From Salinicola halophilus (lineage in GTDB: Bacteria > Pseudomonadota > Gammaproteobacteria > Pseudomonadales > Halomonadaceae), in contig NZ_PZJV01000002.1 of the NCBI RefSeq assembly GCF_003206155.1, positions 248,001 to 312,000 of the forward strand: a stretch of 64,000 nt of DNA. The letters are read 5' to 3'. The notes beneath the pieces were generated by a model that worked only from the letters and a program-made list of their open reading frames with translations, made no database searches and was not told where the DNA came from. The position numbers were made by a program, and so were the translations under genes. Positions 44,617 through 54,065 of this stretch are shown here, piece after piece; position 1 is the stretch's first letter; every line of letters begins with the position of its first letter.

Positions 44617-45375
44617 TCAGGCGGCGCTCTCCCGGCGTTCGCTGTAGCCGGTCATGTACTTGATCAGCTCTTCCTGGGTGGTCTCCTCGGATCGGGTGAC
44701 GTGGACGATGCGGCCGCGATACATCACCGCGATGCGGTCGGCGACTTCGAGGATCTCCACCAGGTTGTGGCCGATGTAGATCACCCCCACGCCCTTGGCG
44801 GCGAGCATTCGCGAGAGCTTGATGACGTTCTCCCGCTCCATGACCGCCAGCGCCGCGGTGGGCTCGTCGAGGATCACCACCTTGGCGTCCCAGTAGAGGG
44901 CGCGGGCGATGGCGACGGCCTGGCGCTGGCCGCCAGAGAGCCCGGCCACCGTCGTCGCGCCGTCGGGGATGTGGCTCTCGATGCTGTCGATCAGCCGCTG
45001 GGTCTCCTGCTGGATGCGGCCGCGGTCGATCACCGGCAGCAGCCCGAGCCAGCGCCGAGTCGGCTCGCGACCCAGGAAGATGTTGGCACCCACCGAGAGC
45101 TCGTCGGCCAGCGCCAGATCCTGATAGACCGTCTCGATACCCGCGCGACGCGCCTCCTTGGGAGAGTCGAACGAGACCGCTTCGCCGCCGAGACTGATGT
45201 CGCCGCCGTCGCGCCGGTAGACGCCGGAGATGTGCTTGATCAGCGTCGACTTGCCGGCACCGTTGTCGCCCACCACCGCGAGCACTTCGCCGGCCTCGAG
45301 GGTGAGGTCGACCCCGCAGAGGACTTCCACGGCACCGAAGCGCTTCTTGAGGTCCCTAACTTCGAGTAGTGACAT
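44617..45375 (-). CDS. ABC sugar transporter ATP-binding protein (single domain)
   Basis: A 252-aa ATPase with Walker A VVGDNGAGKSTLIKHISG (~residues 34-51), signature VAGLSGGQRQAVAIARAL and Walker B VVILDEPTAALAV, followed by the H-loop GVIYIGHNL. Most RbsA/FucA-type sugar ATPases have two fused domains (~500 aa). This one has a single domain, like FrcA of the fructose system, and must work as a homodimer. AGGAG precedes the ATG. Between it and the permease gene lies one of the two 128-bp structured elements. Confidence 0.93.
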   Translation of the reverse strand: MSLLEVRDLKKRFGAVEVLCGVDLTLEAGEVLAVVGDNGAGKSTLIKHISGVYRRDGGDISLGGEAVSFDSPKEARRAGIETVYQDLALADELSVGANIFLGREPTRRWLGLLPVIDRGRIQQETQRLIDSIESHIPDGATTVAGLSGGQRQAVAIARALYWDAKVVILDEPTAALAVMERENVIKLSRMLAAKGVGVIYIGHNLVEILEVADRIAVMYRGRIVHVTRSEETTQEELIKYMTGYSERRESAA

Positions 45376-45396
45376 TCTCTATCTCCTATGGAAGCT

Positions 45397-45525
45397 CTGA
45401 ATCAATCGCCGAGCGAGATGAAGCACAAGGCGCACGGAACACAGAAAACGAGACATAACTTGGGGTTAGGCGAGTTTTCGAGTACCGCGCAACGCAGTGA
45501 TTCGCTCGCGCAGGCATTGGTTCAG
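45397..45525 (-). repeat. ~129-bp structured intergenic element, copy A
   Basis: The ends CTGAATCAAT (45397-45406) and ATTGGTTCAG (45516-45525) can form a 10-bp terminal helix with one G-U pair. The interior is about 70% identical by eye to the element at 49555-49682 over ~105 bp (for example GAAGCRCAAGGCGC, ACCGCG and GATTC blocks). On the transcribed strand it begins 7 nt after the permease stop codon. Confidence 0.8.
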
Positions 45526-45532
45526 TGTTTCC

Positions 45533-46549
45533 TCATTTCACGCCGCTCTGGCGGCGCTTGTGCAGGTTGTCGACGTAGACGACCGCGGCGATGAGCACGC
45601 CGGTGGCGACCATCTGCCAGAACGAGTCGATGCCCAGCAGATTGGCGGCGTTGGCGATGGTGGCGAACAGCAGCGCGCCGATGAAGGTGCCGAGCACGCT
45701 GCCGCGGCCGCCGAAGAGGCTGGCGCCGCCGACCACGGCGGCGGCGATGGCGTTGAGCTCGTAGGCGACGCCGGCGGTGGGCGAGCCGATGCTCATGCGT
45801 GACATCAGCAGCATGCCGGCGATGCAGGCCGTGACCGAGCTGATGATGTAGGCGAAGAAGACGATGCGCTTGATGTTGATGCCGGCCCGGCGGGCGGACT
45901 CGTGGTTGCTGCCCATGGCGAGCATGTAGCGCCCGGTGCGGGTGCGGCTGAGGATGAAGTGCAGCACCAGGCCGATGATCAGCATGCTCCAGAACAGCGA
46001 CGGAATGCCGAGCCACTCGGCGCGGGCGAAAGTGGAGAGCGCCTTGGGCAGACCGAAGACGCTGGTGCCGTCGCTGACCAGAAAGGCGCCGCCGCGAAAC
46101 GCCTGCAGGCCGGCGAGGGTGATGATGAACGCCGGGATGCCGAGGCGGTAGACGGAGAAGGCGTTGAGCGAGCCGATCGCCACGCCCAGCAGCAGCGTCA
46201 GACCGATCGCCAGCGGGATGGGGACGCCGGCGGTCAGAAGGCTCGCGCAGACCACGCCGGAGAGTGCCACCACCGAGCCTACCGAAAGATCGATGCCGCG
46301 GATCAGGATCGGAAACAGCACGCCGAAGGCGATGATGCTGTCGATCGACACCTGGCGCAGGATGTTGACGACATTGTTGGCGGTGAGAAAGGTCGAGGTC
46401 GTCAGCGCCATGACGATCCACAGCGCCAGGGTGAGACCGAGAACCAGCGTCTCCACTGGCAGCCCCCACTTGCGCAGGTGCCGCGTGCGCGTGGCGGCCG
46501 GCGCTTTCATGCGTCGTCCAAGCGATAGATTGGCGTCATGCGCTGCCAT
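45533..46549 (-). CDS. ABC sugar transporter permease (RbsC type)
   Basis: A 338-aa membrane protein with about 8-10 helices and the RbsC/AraH-family blocks RQVSIDSIIAFGVLFPILIRGIDLSVGSVVALSG (~residues 63-96) and AMGSNHESARRAGINIKRIVFFAYIISS. The EAA-like ELNAIAAAVVGGASLFGGRGSVLGTFIGA loop contacts the ATPase. The start at 46549 is preferred because GGAGGAG lies 8 nt upstream, although that site is inside rhaM and overlaps it by 43 nt. A 4-nt-overlap ATG at 46510 is the alternative, which has no clear site. Part of the L-fucose operon. Confidence 0.9.
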   Translation of the reverse strand: MAAHDANLSLGRRMKAPAATRTRHLRKWGLPVETLVLGLTLALWIVMALTTSTFLTANNVVNILRQVSIDSIIAFGVLFPILIRGIDLSVGSVVALSGVVCASLLTAGVPIPLAIGLTLLLGVAIGSLNAFSVYRLGIPAFIITLAGLQAFRGGAFLVSDGTSVFGLPKALSTFARAEWLGIPSLFWSMLIIGLVLHFILSRTRTGRYMLAMGSNHESARRAGINIKRIVFFAYIISSVTACIAGMLLMSRMSIGSPTAGVAYELNAIAAAVVGGASLFGGRGSVLGTFIGALLFATIANAANLLGIDSFWQMVATGVLIAAVVYVDNLHKRRQSGVK

Positions 46550-46845
46550 TTGTGGTTCTCCTCCGTCCAGGGCGTCGGGCGCTGGAAGCGCCACATTGCC
46601 GTTTCCCACCGTTGTACCGCCGGGTTGTCACGCTCGGCGGCGGCCATGGCGTCGAAGCTGAACCGGTCATCGTCGGTCTCCATGACCATCGTCAGCCGCA
46701 AGCCCAATCGAAAGATCTCGAGTCGTGTCACGCCGCAGGCTCTGAGGTGTGACTCGACTTCCGGCCAGACCTCGCGGTGATGCCGTTCGTACTCCTGGAT
46801 CAGCGCGTCGTCATCGACCAGATCCAGCGCAAGGCAGTAACGCAT
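46507..46845 (-). CDS. L-rhamnose/L-fucose mutarotase (RhaM family)
   Basis: A 112-aa COG3254 protein that interconverts alpha and beta anomers of a 6-deoxyhexose. It contains YERHHREVWPEVESHLRACGVTRLEIFRLG (~residues 16-45), with the catalytic His, and MVMETDDDRFSFDAM. The C-terminal tryptophans (RWETAMWRFQRPTPW) are family-typical. In this operon the substrate should be L-fucose, supplying the anomer used by L-fucose dehydrogenase. E. coli uses the unrelated FucU for that step. It is 17 nt downstream of the dehydrogenase gene. Confidence 0.88.
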   Translation of the reverse strand: MRYCLALDLVDDDALIQEYERHHREVWPEVESHLRACGVTRLEIFRLGLRLTMVMETDDDRFSFDAMAAAERDNPAVQRWETAMWRFQRPTPWTEENHKWQRMTPIYRLDDA

Positions 46846-46862
46846 GTCGTCGGTCTCCGCGA

Positions 46863-48577
<1,715 letters not shown>

Positions 48578-48619
48578 GACGGTGACCTCCGTGGGCGACG
48601 AGCCGATGCGGCGGTGGTA

Positions 48620-49462
48620 TCAGCTCTCGATGCAGCGCTGCTGCTGTTCGCCGAGCCCCTCGATGCCCAGCCGCATGACCTGTCCCGGTTTCAGGAAGAC
48701 CTTGGGGTTCTGGCCCATGCCCACGCCCGGCGGCGTACCGGTGGAGATGACGTCACCCGGCTGCAGGCTCATGAAGCGGCTGAGATAGGCGACCAGGTGG
48801 GCGACGCCGTAGACCATCGTCTGGGTGGAGCCGTTCTGGTAGCGCTTGCCGTCGACCTCGAGCCACATGTCGAGATTCTGCGGGTCGTCGATCTCGTCGC
48901 GAGTGACCAGCCAGGGGCCGAGCGGACCGAAGGTGTCGCAGCCCTTGCCCTTGTCCCAGCTGCCGCAGCGCTCGAGCTGGAATTCACGCTCGGAGACGTC
49001 GTTGACCACGCAGTAGCCGGCGACGTGATCGAGCGCATCGGCCTCGTCGATGTAGCGTCCGCCGGTGCCGATGACCACGCCGAGCTCGACTTCCCAGTCG
49101 GTCTTCTGCGAGCCGCGGGGAATCTCCACGTCGTCGTCGGGTCCGCAGATCGCGCTGGTCCACTTGTTGAAGATGACCGGCTCGGCGGGCACTTCCGAGC
49201 CGGTCTCGGCGGCGTGATCGGAGTAGTTCAGACCGATGCAGATGAACTTGCCCACGCGACCCACGCAGGGCCCGAGGCGCGAATCCGTCGCGACTGCTGG
49301 CAGGCTTTGGAGATCGAGTCTGGCGAGCCTGGCGAGGCCCGCCTCACTGAGAATGTCGCCGGCGATGTCGTCGATCTCGCCCGAGAGATCGCGGATGACA
49401 CCGTTGGCATCGACGATGCCGGGTTTTTCCTGACCCTTGGGGCCGTGGCGCAGCAGTTTCAT
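48620..49462 (-). CDS. 2,4-diketo-3-deoxy-L-fuconate hydrolase (FAH family)
   Basis: A 280-aa FAH-fold enzyme. It carries KFICIGLNYSDHAAETGSEVPAEPVIFNKWTSAICGP (~residues 70-106), the metal-binding VELGVVIG with Glu, GYCVVNDVSEREFQ, KGCDTFGPLGPWLVT and GDVISTGTPPGVGMGQ. These fit the branch that hydrolyses 2,4-diketo-3-deoxy-L-fuconate to pyruvate and L-lactate. It is often misannotated as ureidoglycolate lyase. The ATG at 49462 follows AAGGAG. A second copy of the 128-bp element lies between it and the dehydrogenase gene. Confidence 0.87.
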   Translation of the reverse strand: MKLLRHGPKGQEKPGIVDANGVIRDLSGEIDDIAGDILSEAGLARLARLDLQSLPAVATDSRLGPCVGRVGKFICIGLNYSDHAAETGSEVPAEPVIFNKWTSAICGPDDDVEIPRGSQKTDWEVELGVVIGTGGRYIDEADALDHVAGYCVVNDVSEREFQLERCGSWDKGKGCDTFGPLGPWLVTRDEIDDPQNLDMWLEVDGKRYQNGSTQTMVYGVAHLVAYLSRFMSLQPGDVISTGTPPGVGMGQNPKVFLKPGQVMRLGIEGLGEQQQRCIES

Positions 49463-49554
49463 GAAGACTCCTTTAGAGAAAGCGTTGGGTGATTTTTCGG
49501 AAAAACGGTTTGAGTGACTTTGAGACGGATGCTTTTTGCAGGACCCAGGGGGCG

Positions 49555-49682
49555 CTGGATAAATAAGCGAGCCGAGTGAAGCGCAAGGCGCCCGGAGCAC
49601 AGGAACCGGAGCCTATGGGATATAGGTGAGGATTCCGCGCACCGCGTAACACCGCGATTCCCCTGCGCAGCCATTTATCCTG
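49555..49682 (-). repeat. ~128-bp structured intergenic element, copy B
   Basis: The ends CTGGATAAAT (49555-49564) and ATTTATCCTG (49673-49682) pair at nine of ten positions. Compared with copy A at 45397-45525, two base pairs of this helix are changed on both sides (A-T to G-C and C-G to A-T). An internal CCTAT/ATAGG hairpin is visible. On the transcribed strand it begins 7 nt after the stop of the upstream gene, exactly as copy A does. Confidence 0.82.
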
Positions 49683-49689
49683 TGTCTCC

Positions 49690-50430
49690 CTAGTTGGACC
49701 AGCCACCATCGATCATCTGAATCGTCCCCGTGATGAAGGCCGCGTCGTCGCTAGCCAGGTGGGTCGCCAGTGCGGCGATCTCCTCCGCCTTGCCGAGGCG
49801 GCCCATCGGCTGGCGGGCGATGAAGGCGTCGAACACGGCCTCGACGCTGCGGTTCTCGCGGCGGGCCTGCTCGGCGATGCGCTCGTGTAGCGACGGCGAC
49901 TCCACCGTGCCTGGGCAGATGGCGTTGCAGCGAATGCCGCGGGTCATGAAGTCGGCGGCGACGGATTTGGTCAGACCGATGACCGCGGCCTTGGTCGTGC
50001 CGTAGGCGAAACGGTTGGGCACGCCCTTCACGCTGGAGGCGAGCGAGGCCATGTTGATGATGCTGCCGCCGCCGTTGTCGAGCATCGCGGGCAGGGCGGC
50101 GCGCAGGGTATAGAACATCGAGTCGACGTTGAGGCGCTGAGCGAGCGCCCACTGATCGTCGTCGCACTCGAGGATCGAACCGGCGGGAACGATGCCGGCG
50201 CAGTTGAACAGCGCGTCCAGCGGCGGCAGACCCTCGATCAGCGCCTTGACCGCCGCGGCGTCGGTGACGTCCAGCGCATGGCACTCGGCGCTTTCGAGGC
50301 CTTCGAGCTTGGCGGCGTCGATGTCGGTGGCGATGACCCGCGCGCCCTCGGCCAGAAACCGCTCGGCGGTGGCACGGCCGATCCCCTGGCCGGCGGCGGT
50401 GATCAGAGCGGTCTTGTGGGCGAGTCGCAT
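49690..50430 (-). CDS. 2-keto-3-deoxy-L-fuconate dehydrogenase (SDR)
   Basis: A 246-aa short-chain dehydrogenase with KTALITAAGQGIGRATAERFL (~residues 5-25) and NCAG at ~80. The catalytic Ser-Tyr-Lys is in INMASLASSVKGVPNRFAYGTTKAAVIGLTKSVA, and RGIRCNAICPGTVESPSL follows. It closely resembles the branch that oxidises 2-keto-3-deoxy-L-fuconate to the 2,4-diketo acid. First gene of the L-fucose operon, GGGAG upstream. The substrate is made by L-fuconate dehydratase, whose gene is not in this operon but at 20.8-22.1 kb. Confidence 0.88.
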   Translation of the reverse strand: MRLAHKTALITAAGQGIGRATAERFLAEGARVIATDIDAAKLEGLESAECHALDVTDAAAVKALIEGLPPLDALFNCAGIVPAGSILECDDDQWALAQRLNVDSMFYTLRAALPAMLDNGGGSIINMASLASSVKGVPNRFAYGTTKAAVIGLTKSVAADFMTRGIRCNAICPGTVESPSLHERIAEQARRENRSVEAVFDAFIARQPMGRLGKAEEIAALATHLASDDAAFITGTIQMIDGGWSN

Positions 50431-50654
50431 GCGGTGGGCTCCCGGGCTGGATGTTTTGCGGTCGAAGGTCGCTATGGCTCTAATGGCGAGAGTTGGTTCT
50501 AATGTCTAAAGGCCTGACCTTTGAGTCGACTTTTATCCTGTGGCGGTAACCGGCCGCAAACCGCCAAACGTCTAATACCGCGGCAAAAGCGGGATAATTC
50601 GCCGATTTTTCCGACCTATGTCTAATCCCCGACCCGTATTCAGGAGACCGGTAG
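50431..50654. promoter_or_regulatory. Divergent control region of the L-fucose operon and GntR gene
   Basis: This 224-bp region has five TCTAAT/TCTAAA motifs (50479, 50498, 50505, 50571, 50621) and an inverted repeat AAAGG-CCTGA-CCTTT (50508-50522). Both lie between the divergent promoters and are candidate operators for the adjacent FCD-type GntR regulator. The region is AT-richer than its surroundings. Confidence 0.6.
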
Positions 50655-51410
50655 ATGCCGATTCAGACCATTCGTGCCCAGCGGCTCTATCGTCAGATCG
50701 CCGATCAGCTGCTGGCGCTGATCGACCAGGGCGAATTTCCGCCCGGCACGCTGCTGCCGGCCGAGCGCGATCTCGCCCAGCAGCTCGGGGTGAGCCGAGC
50801 CTCGGTCCGCGAAGCGCTGATCGCGCTGGAGGTGGTGGGGCAGGTAGAGGTGCGCGTCGGTCACGGCGTCATGGTGCTCGAGCGCGACGAGAGAGTGCAG
50901 AGCTCGGTGATGAGCGAGGCACGGCGCAAGGAGCCTTGGGCGCTCGACCCGGAGTTCGATAGCGAGATCGAGCTCGATCTGGATCAGGAGATCCCGCCGT
51001 TTTCGCTACTCCAGGCGCGGCGCTACCTCGAGCCGGAGACGGCGGCGCTGGCCGCGCTCAACGCAAGCGACGAGGATCTCGCCGCGATGCGCGAAGCCTA
51101 CGCCCGCAACGTCGAGGACAATCGTCACGGCGGACGCAATCAGGCGGGCGACCGGCTGCTGCACATCCGTATCGCCGAGGCCTCCGGCAACGCCGCCTAC
51201 GCCATGACCCTCAAGCATCTGCTCGGGCATCAGTACGGCATGATGTTCCGTCGCCTGCAGGCGCTGTTCATGGCCACCGACATGCCCCGTGAGTCGCAGC
51301 GCGATCACGCCCTGATTCTCGAGGCGATCGAGCGCCGCGATCCGGACGCAGCGAGACGCGCCATGGAGGTTCATCTGGATCACGTGCTGCGGGTGTTCTT
51401 CGATACTTGA
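50655..51410 (+). CDS. GntR family (FadR/FCD) regulator of the L-fucose operon
   Basis: A 251-aa regulator. The winged helix-turn-helix is at ~residues 5-75 (RLYRQIADQLLALIDQGEFPPGTLLPAERDLAQQLGVSRASVREALIALEVVGQVEVRVGHGVMV). The FCD domain (~105-245) has a LLHIRIAEASGNAAYAMTLKHLLGHQ helix and the metal-site histidines in the C-terminal HLDHV. It is divergent from the L-fucose operon, so it most likely represses it until a pathway intermediate binds. AGGAG lies 9 nt upstream of the ATG. The next gene is convergent, 17 nt away. Confidence 0.9.
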   Translation: MPIQTIRAQRLYRQIADQLLALIDQGEFPPGTLLPAERDLAQQLGVSRASVREALIALEVVGQVEVRVGHGVMVLERDERVQSSVMSEARRKEPWALDPEFDSEIELDLDQEIPPFSLLQARRYLEPETAALAALNASDEDLAAMREAYARNVEDNRHGGRNQAGDRLLHIRIAEASGNAAYAMTLKHLLGHQYGMMFRRLQALFMATDMPRESQRDHALILEAIERRDPDAARRAMEVHLDHVLRVFFDT

Positions 51411-51427
51411 GGGCCGCGAGCCGCGCG

Positions 51428-51820
51428 TCACGCCGACGTCGGCCAGCCGCCGGCGCGTATGGCCGAGTAGCCGCTGACGTCCGGGTTGTAGAGATAAAGC
51501 CACGCCGGGCCGAACGCGGTGCGGTAAACGGCGCGGTCGTAGGTGCCCCGCTTCGGTGCTCTGACCCGGTAATCCTCCAGCCGGTCGAGCGCTTTCAGCC
51601 GGCCGGCGTCGACCCGAAAGACTTCGATCTCCACGCCGTTAGAGGGCTCCGCCTTCGCCCCCGGATAGGGGCCGATATCGTAGAGCGTCGCCGTGGTGAG
51701 CGTATCGGCGCCGACGAACTCGGCGTTCGCCAACCAGTGATGGTTGCGCAGGCCGCGCTTGAGCGTGCCGTAGACGGCGACCAGCGGCGTGTGCCGGATA
51801 GCGAGAGCGGGAGAGTGCAT
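51428..51820 (-). CDS. Gamma-glutamylcyclotransferase family protein
   Basis: A 130-aa AIG2-like/GGCT-fold protein. VAVYGTLKRGLRNHHWL (~residues 14-30) is the substrate-binding YGTL motif, IGPYPGAKAEPSNGVEIEVFRVD follows, and a catalytic-type Glu lies in the LDRLEDYR block. It may release 5-oxoproline from gamma-glutamyl amines or peptides. The small bacterial homologues (YtfP type) are not well characterised. AAGGGA precedes the ATG. No functional link to the fucose genes is apparent. Confidence 0.87.
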   Translation of the reverse strand: MHSPALAIRHTPLVAVYGTLKRGLRNHHWLANAEFVGADTLTTATLYDIGPYPGAKAEPSNGVEIEVFRVDAGRLKALDRLEDYRVRAPKRGTYDRAVYRTAFGPAWLYLYNPDVSGYSAIRAGGWPTSA

Positions 51821-51908
51821 GGGGTCGGGTTCCCTTGAGAAGCGTCGGAGTCACGCACCGGCGAAGCGCCTGGCGAAGACTCTGGGTCGGAGACTACGAC
51901 CGGCCGTC

Positions 51909-53081
51909 TCACTCGGCCAGCCGCTCACCGAGACGCCGCATGAAGCGCTCGCCGGCGGCCAGCTGGTCGACCTCGATGGACTCGTCGGGCTGGTGCGCCT
52001 GCTCGATGCTGCCGGGGCCACAGACGACGGTGGCGAGCCCTGCGCGCTGGAACTGCCCACCCTCGGTGGCGTAGGCGACGCCGCCGGTGTCGACGTCGGG
52101 ATCGTCGAGCAGATAGCGGCAGAGTGTGAGCGCCGGTTCATTGTCGCGATCGGCCAATGCCGGCACGGTCTCGATCAGCCGCTCGGTGACGATCGAGACC
52201 TCCGGCGCGCGCTGGCGAAGTTCGCCCTCCAGCGCCGCGGCGAACTCGGAGAAGCGCGCGAACAGCGCCTCGAAGCCGTCGCTCGGCAGGTGGCGAATCT
52301 CCCAGTCGAAATGACACTCTCGCGCCATGATATTGATCGCCGTGCCGCCCTCGATGGTGCCGACGTGCAGGCTCGAGTGCGCCACGTTGAAGACGCTCTC
52401 CAGCGCCCCCTCGTCGATCAGCTCCTGCATGATGCCCTCGATCTTGCTGACCAGCTTCGCCGCCACGTGGATGGCGGAGACCCCCTGGTAGACCTGGCTC
52501 GAGTGCGCTTCGCGACCGGTCACCGTCGTGCGTAGCGTGGTGATGCCCTTCTGCGCGACCACCGGCTGCATGCGTGTCGGCTCGCCGATGATCACCGCCG
52601 CCGGCGTCGGCTCGTCGGCCATCAGCCGTTCGATCATGGTCGGGGCGCCGAGACAGCCGATCTCCTCGTCGTACGAGAACGCCAGATAGATCGGGCGGGT
52701 GAGCGCCATCGCCTGCCAGTTCGGCACCTCGGCCAGCGCACAGGCGAGAAAGCCTTTCATGTCGCAGCTGCCGCGGCCGTAGAGGCGGCCATCTCCGCCG
52801 TCGACCAGCTCGAAGGGATCGGTACGCCAGGGTTGGCCGTCCACCGGCACCACGTCGGTATGCCCGGAGAGCACCACGCCGCCGGCCACCGCCGGGCCGA
52901 TTCGTGCCAGCAGGTTGGCCTTGCTGCCGTCGGCGTTGGCGATGCGCCGGGCGGTGACGCCGTGCTCTGCCAGATAGCGCTCGACGAAGTCGATCAGTTC
53001 GAGGTTGGAGTGACGAGAGACGGTATCGAAGCCGATCAGCTGCGCGAGCAGTCTGCGGGTGTGCGAGTCGAAGGCGGACAT
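51909..53081 (-). CDS. argE: Acetylornithine deacetylase
   Basis: A 390-aa M20-family metalloamidase that produces ornithine from N-acetylornithine in arginine synthesis. Metal ligands are seen in VVLSGHTDVVPVDGQPW (His, ~residue 73), LYGRGSCDMKGFLA (Asp), SYDEEIGCLGAPTM (catalytic and metal Glu) and VIIGEPTRMQPV. The dimerisation domain holds TGREAHSSQVYQGVSAI. Length and motif order match ArgE, although other M20 deacylases are hard to exclude. AGGAA precedes the ATG. It is divergent from wrbA. Confidence 0.9.
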   Translation of the reverse strand: MSAFDSHTRRLLAQLIGFDTVSRHSNLELIDFVERYLAEHGVTARRIANADGSKANLLARIGPAVAGGVVLSGHTDVVPVDGQPWRTDPFELVDGGDGRLYGRGSCDMKGFLACALAEVPNWQAMALTRPIYLAFSYDEEIGCLGAPTMIERLMADEPTPAAVIIGEPTRMQPVVAQKGITTLRTTVTGREAHSSQVYQGVSAIHVAAKLVSKIEGIMQELIDEGALESVFNVAHSSLHVGTIEGGTAINIMARECHFDWEIRHLPSDGFEALFARFSEFAAALEGELRQRAPEVSIVTERLIETVPALADRDNEPALTLCRYLLDDPDVDTGGVAYATEGGQFQRAGLATVVCGPGSIEQAHQPDESIEVDQLAAGERFMRRLGERLAE

Positions 53082-53289
53082 GGCGGTTCCTGGCAGCTCG
53101 GGTGTGTTAATAGCGTAGCGGCAGCGCTGGCGCCGACCAAGCCTGCCGCCGCGGGGTGGCGTTGTCCTCTTTCGCGAGAAGGAGCGTGATGTCGCATCGT
53201 TATCTGTCCCCGTCTAACCTGTGAGGGGTTTCATCCGCTCGCGGCTTGCCCGCGGGCGCAGTTCAGTTCATCGATGCGGGAGCAGTTTC

Positions 53290-53895
53290 ATGAGCAAAGT
53301 CCTGGTTCTCTACTACTCGAGCTACGGCCACGTCGAGACGCTGGCCGAGGCGGTCGCCGAGGGCGCCCAGGGTGTCGCCGGTACCCAGGTCGACATCCGT
53401 CGAGTCGCGGAACTCGTCCCCGAAGAGCTCGCGGACAAGTCCGGCTACAAGACCGACCAGAAGGCGCCGGTGATCGACGACCCGGACACCCTGGCCCAGT
53501 ACGACGCGATCATCGTCGGCACGCCGACCCGCTTCGGCAACATGGCCTCCCAGATGCGCAACTTCTGGGACACCACCGGCGGCGTCTGGGCCAGCGGCAA
53601 GCTGATCGGCAAGATCGGCAGCGCCTTCGCCTCCACGGCGACCCAGCACGGCGGTCAGGAGACCACGCTCACCTCGATGCACACGACGCTGCTGCACCAC
53701 GGCATGATGATCGTCGGCGTGCCCTATACCTGCCCCGAACTCTCCAACATGGACGAGATCACCGGCGGCACGCCCTACGGCGCGACGACGCTGGCCGCCG
53801 CCGACGGCAGCCGCACCCCGAGCGAGAACGAGCTTGCCATCGCCCGCTTCCAAGGCAAGCACGTCGCCGAGCTGGCCGCCAAACTCGTCGGCTGA
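53290..53895 (+). CDS. wrbA: NAD(P)H:quinone oxidoreductase WrbA
   Basis: A 201-aa flavodoxin-like FMN enzyme that reduces quinones by two electrons. The FMN-phosphate loop is [17 protein letters not shown] (~residues 6-22). [57 protein letters not shown] is the WrbA-specific core. GGGAG lies 8 nt before the ATG at 53290; the longer reading from 53221 is not supported. The last four codons and the stop are the first unit of a 20-bp tandem repeat. Confidence 0.95.
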   Translation: MSKVLVLYYSSYGHVETLAEAVAEGAQGVAGTQVDIRRVAELVPEELADKSGYKTDQKAPVIDDPDTLAQYDAIIVGTPTRFGNMASQMRNFWDTTGGVWASGKLIGKIGSAFASTATQHGGQETTLTSMHTTLLHHGMMIVGVPYTCPELSNMDEITGGTPYGATTLAAADGSRTPSENELAIARFQGKHVAELAAKLVG

Positions 53896-53948
53896 ACGCG
53901 AAGGTCGTCGGCTGAACGCGAAGGTCGTCGGCTGAACGCGAAAGTCGG
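53881..53948 (+). repeat. 20-bp tandem repeat spanning the wrbA stop codon
   Basis: Units start at 53881, 53901 and 53921, with a partial fourth. The first (AAACTCGTCGGCTGAACGCG) encodes the wrbA C-terminus KLVG and its TGA; the other two are AAGGTCGTCGGCTGAACGCG. The stop codon has been copied along with the gene end, giving silent downstream duplicates. Confidence 0.95.
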
Positions 53949-53995
53949 CCCACGAGGCCGGGCCGGCCGAAGGTCACCCCGCCGAGTCTCGAAAC

Positions 53996-54027
53996 GACGA
54001 AACCCACGCCGCGGCGTGGGTTTCGTC
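53996..54027. terminator. Bidirectional terminator between wrbA and sbcC
   Basis: GACGAAACCCACGCC (53996-54010) and GGCGTGGGTTTCGTC (54013-54027) are perfect complements around GC. A TTT/AAA run is embedded in each arm. The two flanking genes converge here. The T-tract is short, so termination may be partial. Confidence 0.75.
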
Positions 54028-54065
54028 ATGTTGCGGGCCCCGTCTCCGGGGCCAGGCGTCGCCGT

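Noticed and set aside
45397-45525. Interpretation of the 128-bp element as an ERIC or REP sequence
   Set aside because: It lacks the ERIC core and the typical REP stem. The ends are also not fixed between the two copies as expected for a simple inverted-repeat family.
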